Source: an uncultured Myxococcales bacterium (GTDB lineage Bacteria > Myxococcota_A > Polyangia > Polyangiales > Polyangiaceae). Taken from it: a DNA stretch of 64,000 bases. The notes beneath the pieces are model-generated. The model saw only the letters and a program-made list of their open reading frames with translations, was not told the origin of the DNA and ran no database searches. The stretch is taken from assembly GCA_937902985.1 (NCBI GenBank), contig CALFNG010000193.1:1-64000 (forward strand), in the 5' to 3' direction. Shown here one piece after another: positions 63,209 to 64,000 of this stretch. Position 1 is the first letter of the stretch; each line of letters begins with the position of its first letter. The position numbers were made by a program, and so were the translations under genes.

Positions 63209-64000
63209 CTACCGGCCGTGCATCGTCGCGATCGCGATGCCCAGAGCGACCGCGATGGCGACGACCCCGAGGTTCATCATCCACGTGAACCGCTGCCGTC
63301 GCGACCGTGCTTGGTGCAGCGCGGCGAGCTCGCTCGCGTCCCGCGGGGATCGCTCGAGCGCGCGCATCGCGCCGGGCGAGGCGCCCCGGTAGCCGTCGGG
63401 TTCGCTCTCGCGGCGCTCGGCGAGCCGCTGCTCCAGCACCAGCGCGGGCAAGGCGCCCAGCCGCGAGGCGACGTCGGCGCAGAGCGCGAGGACTCGGGCG
63501 ATCTCGGCGTGCTCGTCGAGCCAGCCCGTCTTCACGAAGCGCAGCTCCGTCCCGCTCAGTGTCAGTACACACGGGTGAAAGGCCAGGAGCGCCGTTCGCG
63601 TGTTCCGGTCGAGCAGCGCGCGCGCCATGTCGGACGGCGCTGCTTCGACGATGAACGAGTCGTCGAACGCGTCGTCGCCGAGCACGAGGTCGATGGCGCG
63701 CCCGTGCTCGAGGTTGCGCAGCTCGCGCGCCGTCTCGGGCCGGAGCTCCATCTCGAGCGCGGTCGCTGCGGGCACCGACGCCACGCAGACGGTTCGCTTC
63801 GGAGTGTTCTTGCCTCCCGCGCGGAGGCCGTAGCGAACCGTCTGTCCATGAAGGCGCCCTTCGATGGCCCAGAGGCCGACGCCCTGGATGGACGCGGCTT
63901 CGATCACCCGCCGAGGCTCGGCCCCGAGGGTGCGAAACGTCTCTTCGATCGCTCGCTTGCGCGCCTGCTGCGAAGCGTAGCTCGTGGCGGCGATGACACC
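63209..64000 (-). CDS. Tail-anchored protein of unknown function, C-terminal 263 aa (runs off the right edge)
   Basis: The frame is open from 63209 (stop TAG) to the window end, and the extra upstream codons (ASQQARKRAIEETFRTLGAEP) read as real protein, so the start lies outside. The visible part holds a mixed alpha/beta region (GVGLWAIEGRLHGQTVRYGL, IDLVLGDDAFDDSFIVEAAP), then a helical, Arg/Glu-rich segment and one C-terminal transmembrane helix (LGVVAIAVALGIAIATM). The first visible residues could follow an N-terminal helix. No family recognised. Same strand as the TPR/kinase operon but 213 bp upstream of it. Confidence 0.75.
   Translation of the reverse strand, partial: GVIAATSYASQQARKRAIEETFRTLGAEPRRVIEAASIQGVGLWAIEGRLHGQTVRYGLRAGGKNTPKRTVCVASVPAATALEMELRPETARELRNLEHGRAIDLVLGDDAFDDSFIVEAAPSDMARALLDRNTRTALLAFHPCVLTLSGTELRFVKTGWLDEHAEIARVLALCADVASRLGALPALVLEQRLAERRESEPDGYRGASPGAMRALERSPRDASELAALHQARSRRQRFTWMMNLGVVAIAVALGIAIATMHGR

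Overview
The window looks like chromosomal DNA of a myxobacterium (Myxococcota, probably Polyangiales/Sorangiineae). The evidence is very high GC with strongly G/C-ending codons, three membrane-anchored Hanks-type Ser/Thr kinases (one with the variant HRDVSPQN catalytic loop), many lipoproteins with Ala/Ser/Asp-rich linkers, exported TPR proteins, a DUF1552/DUF1592-type pair and a large hybrid histidine kinase. The species assignment is inference. No tRNA, rRNA, CRISPR array, insertion sequence or phage gene was seen.

Layout. 1-9.1 kb: the end of a small membrane-protein gene, a winged-helix protein, then a leftward operon (beta-propeller/di-haem cytochrome lipoprotein, Ser/Thr kinase, CxxCH lipoprotein) facing a rightward TPR-protein/lipoprotein pair. 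9.1-12.3 kb: a decayed methyltransferase, then divergent DNA-alkylation repair genes (Ada-sensor/AlkA fusion and ogt) sharing a promoter region with two inverted repeats. 12.3-16.4 kb: a second TPR/kinase/lipoprotein set. 16.4-19.1 kb: a very large aminotransferase/acyl-thioester-reductase fusion. 19.4-22.6 kb: Tat-exported DUF1552 protein and its DUF1592-type partner. 22.7-29.5 kb: small exported and soluble proteins, OsmC, a zinc-type dehydrogenase, TatA, aspartate aminotransferase and succinate-semialdehyde dehydrogenase. 29.5-35.8 kb: a truncated sugar transporter, a 45-residue lysine-rich protein, an HD-domain protein, SCO1 and CyoE (cytochrome oxidase assembly), a membrane protein and a TonB-like energy transducer. 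36.2-44.6 kb: AstA-like acyltransferase, a putative outer-membrane protein, hydrolase, GlcD-like oxidase, VWA protein, SurA-like chaperone and the rpsI/rplM ribosomal pair. 45-52 kb: a signalling block (PAS histidine kinase-receiver, a double-module hybrid kinase, a receiver-EAL protein). 52-57 kb: leucyltransferase Bpt, then a translationally coupled glycosyltransferase/ATP-grasp/methyltransferase operon followed by a TSUP exporter. 57-64 kb: a low-complexity tail-anchored protein, a 42-bp minisatellite ending in a perfect inverted repeat, and a third TPR/FGE-like lipoprotein/kinase operon.

How the genes work together. Three times in 64 kb a Ser/Thr kinase with an extracytoplasmic tail sits beside an exported TPR protein of one recognisable family and one or more lipoproteins. 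This suggests a duplicated envelope-signalling cassette. Tight coupling by overlapping GTGA stop/start junctions recurs in several operons (15006, 31541, 54148, 55392, 61968). The best candidate for unusual chemistry is the 895-residue fusion at 16449-19136, which carries both a PLP lysine and the cysteine expected for an acyl-ACP reductase. It could turn an acyl thioester into an alkyl amine through an aldehyde.
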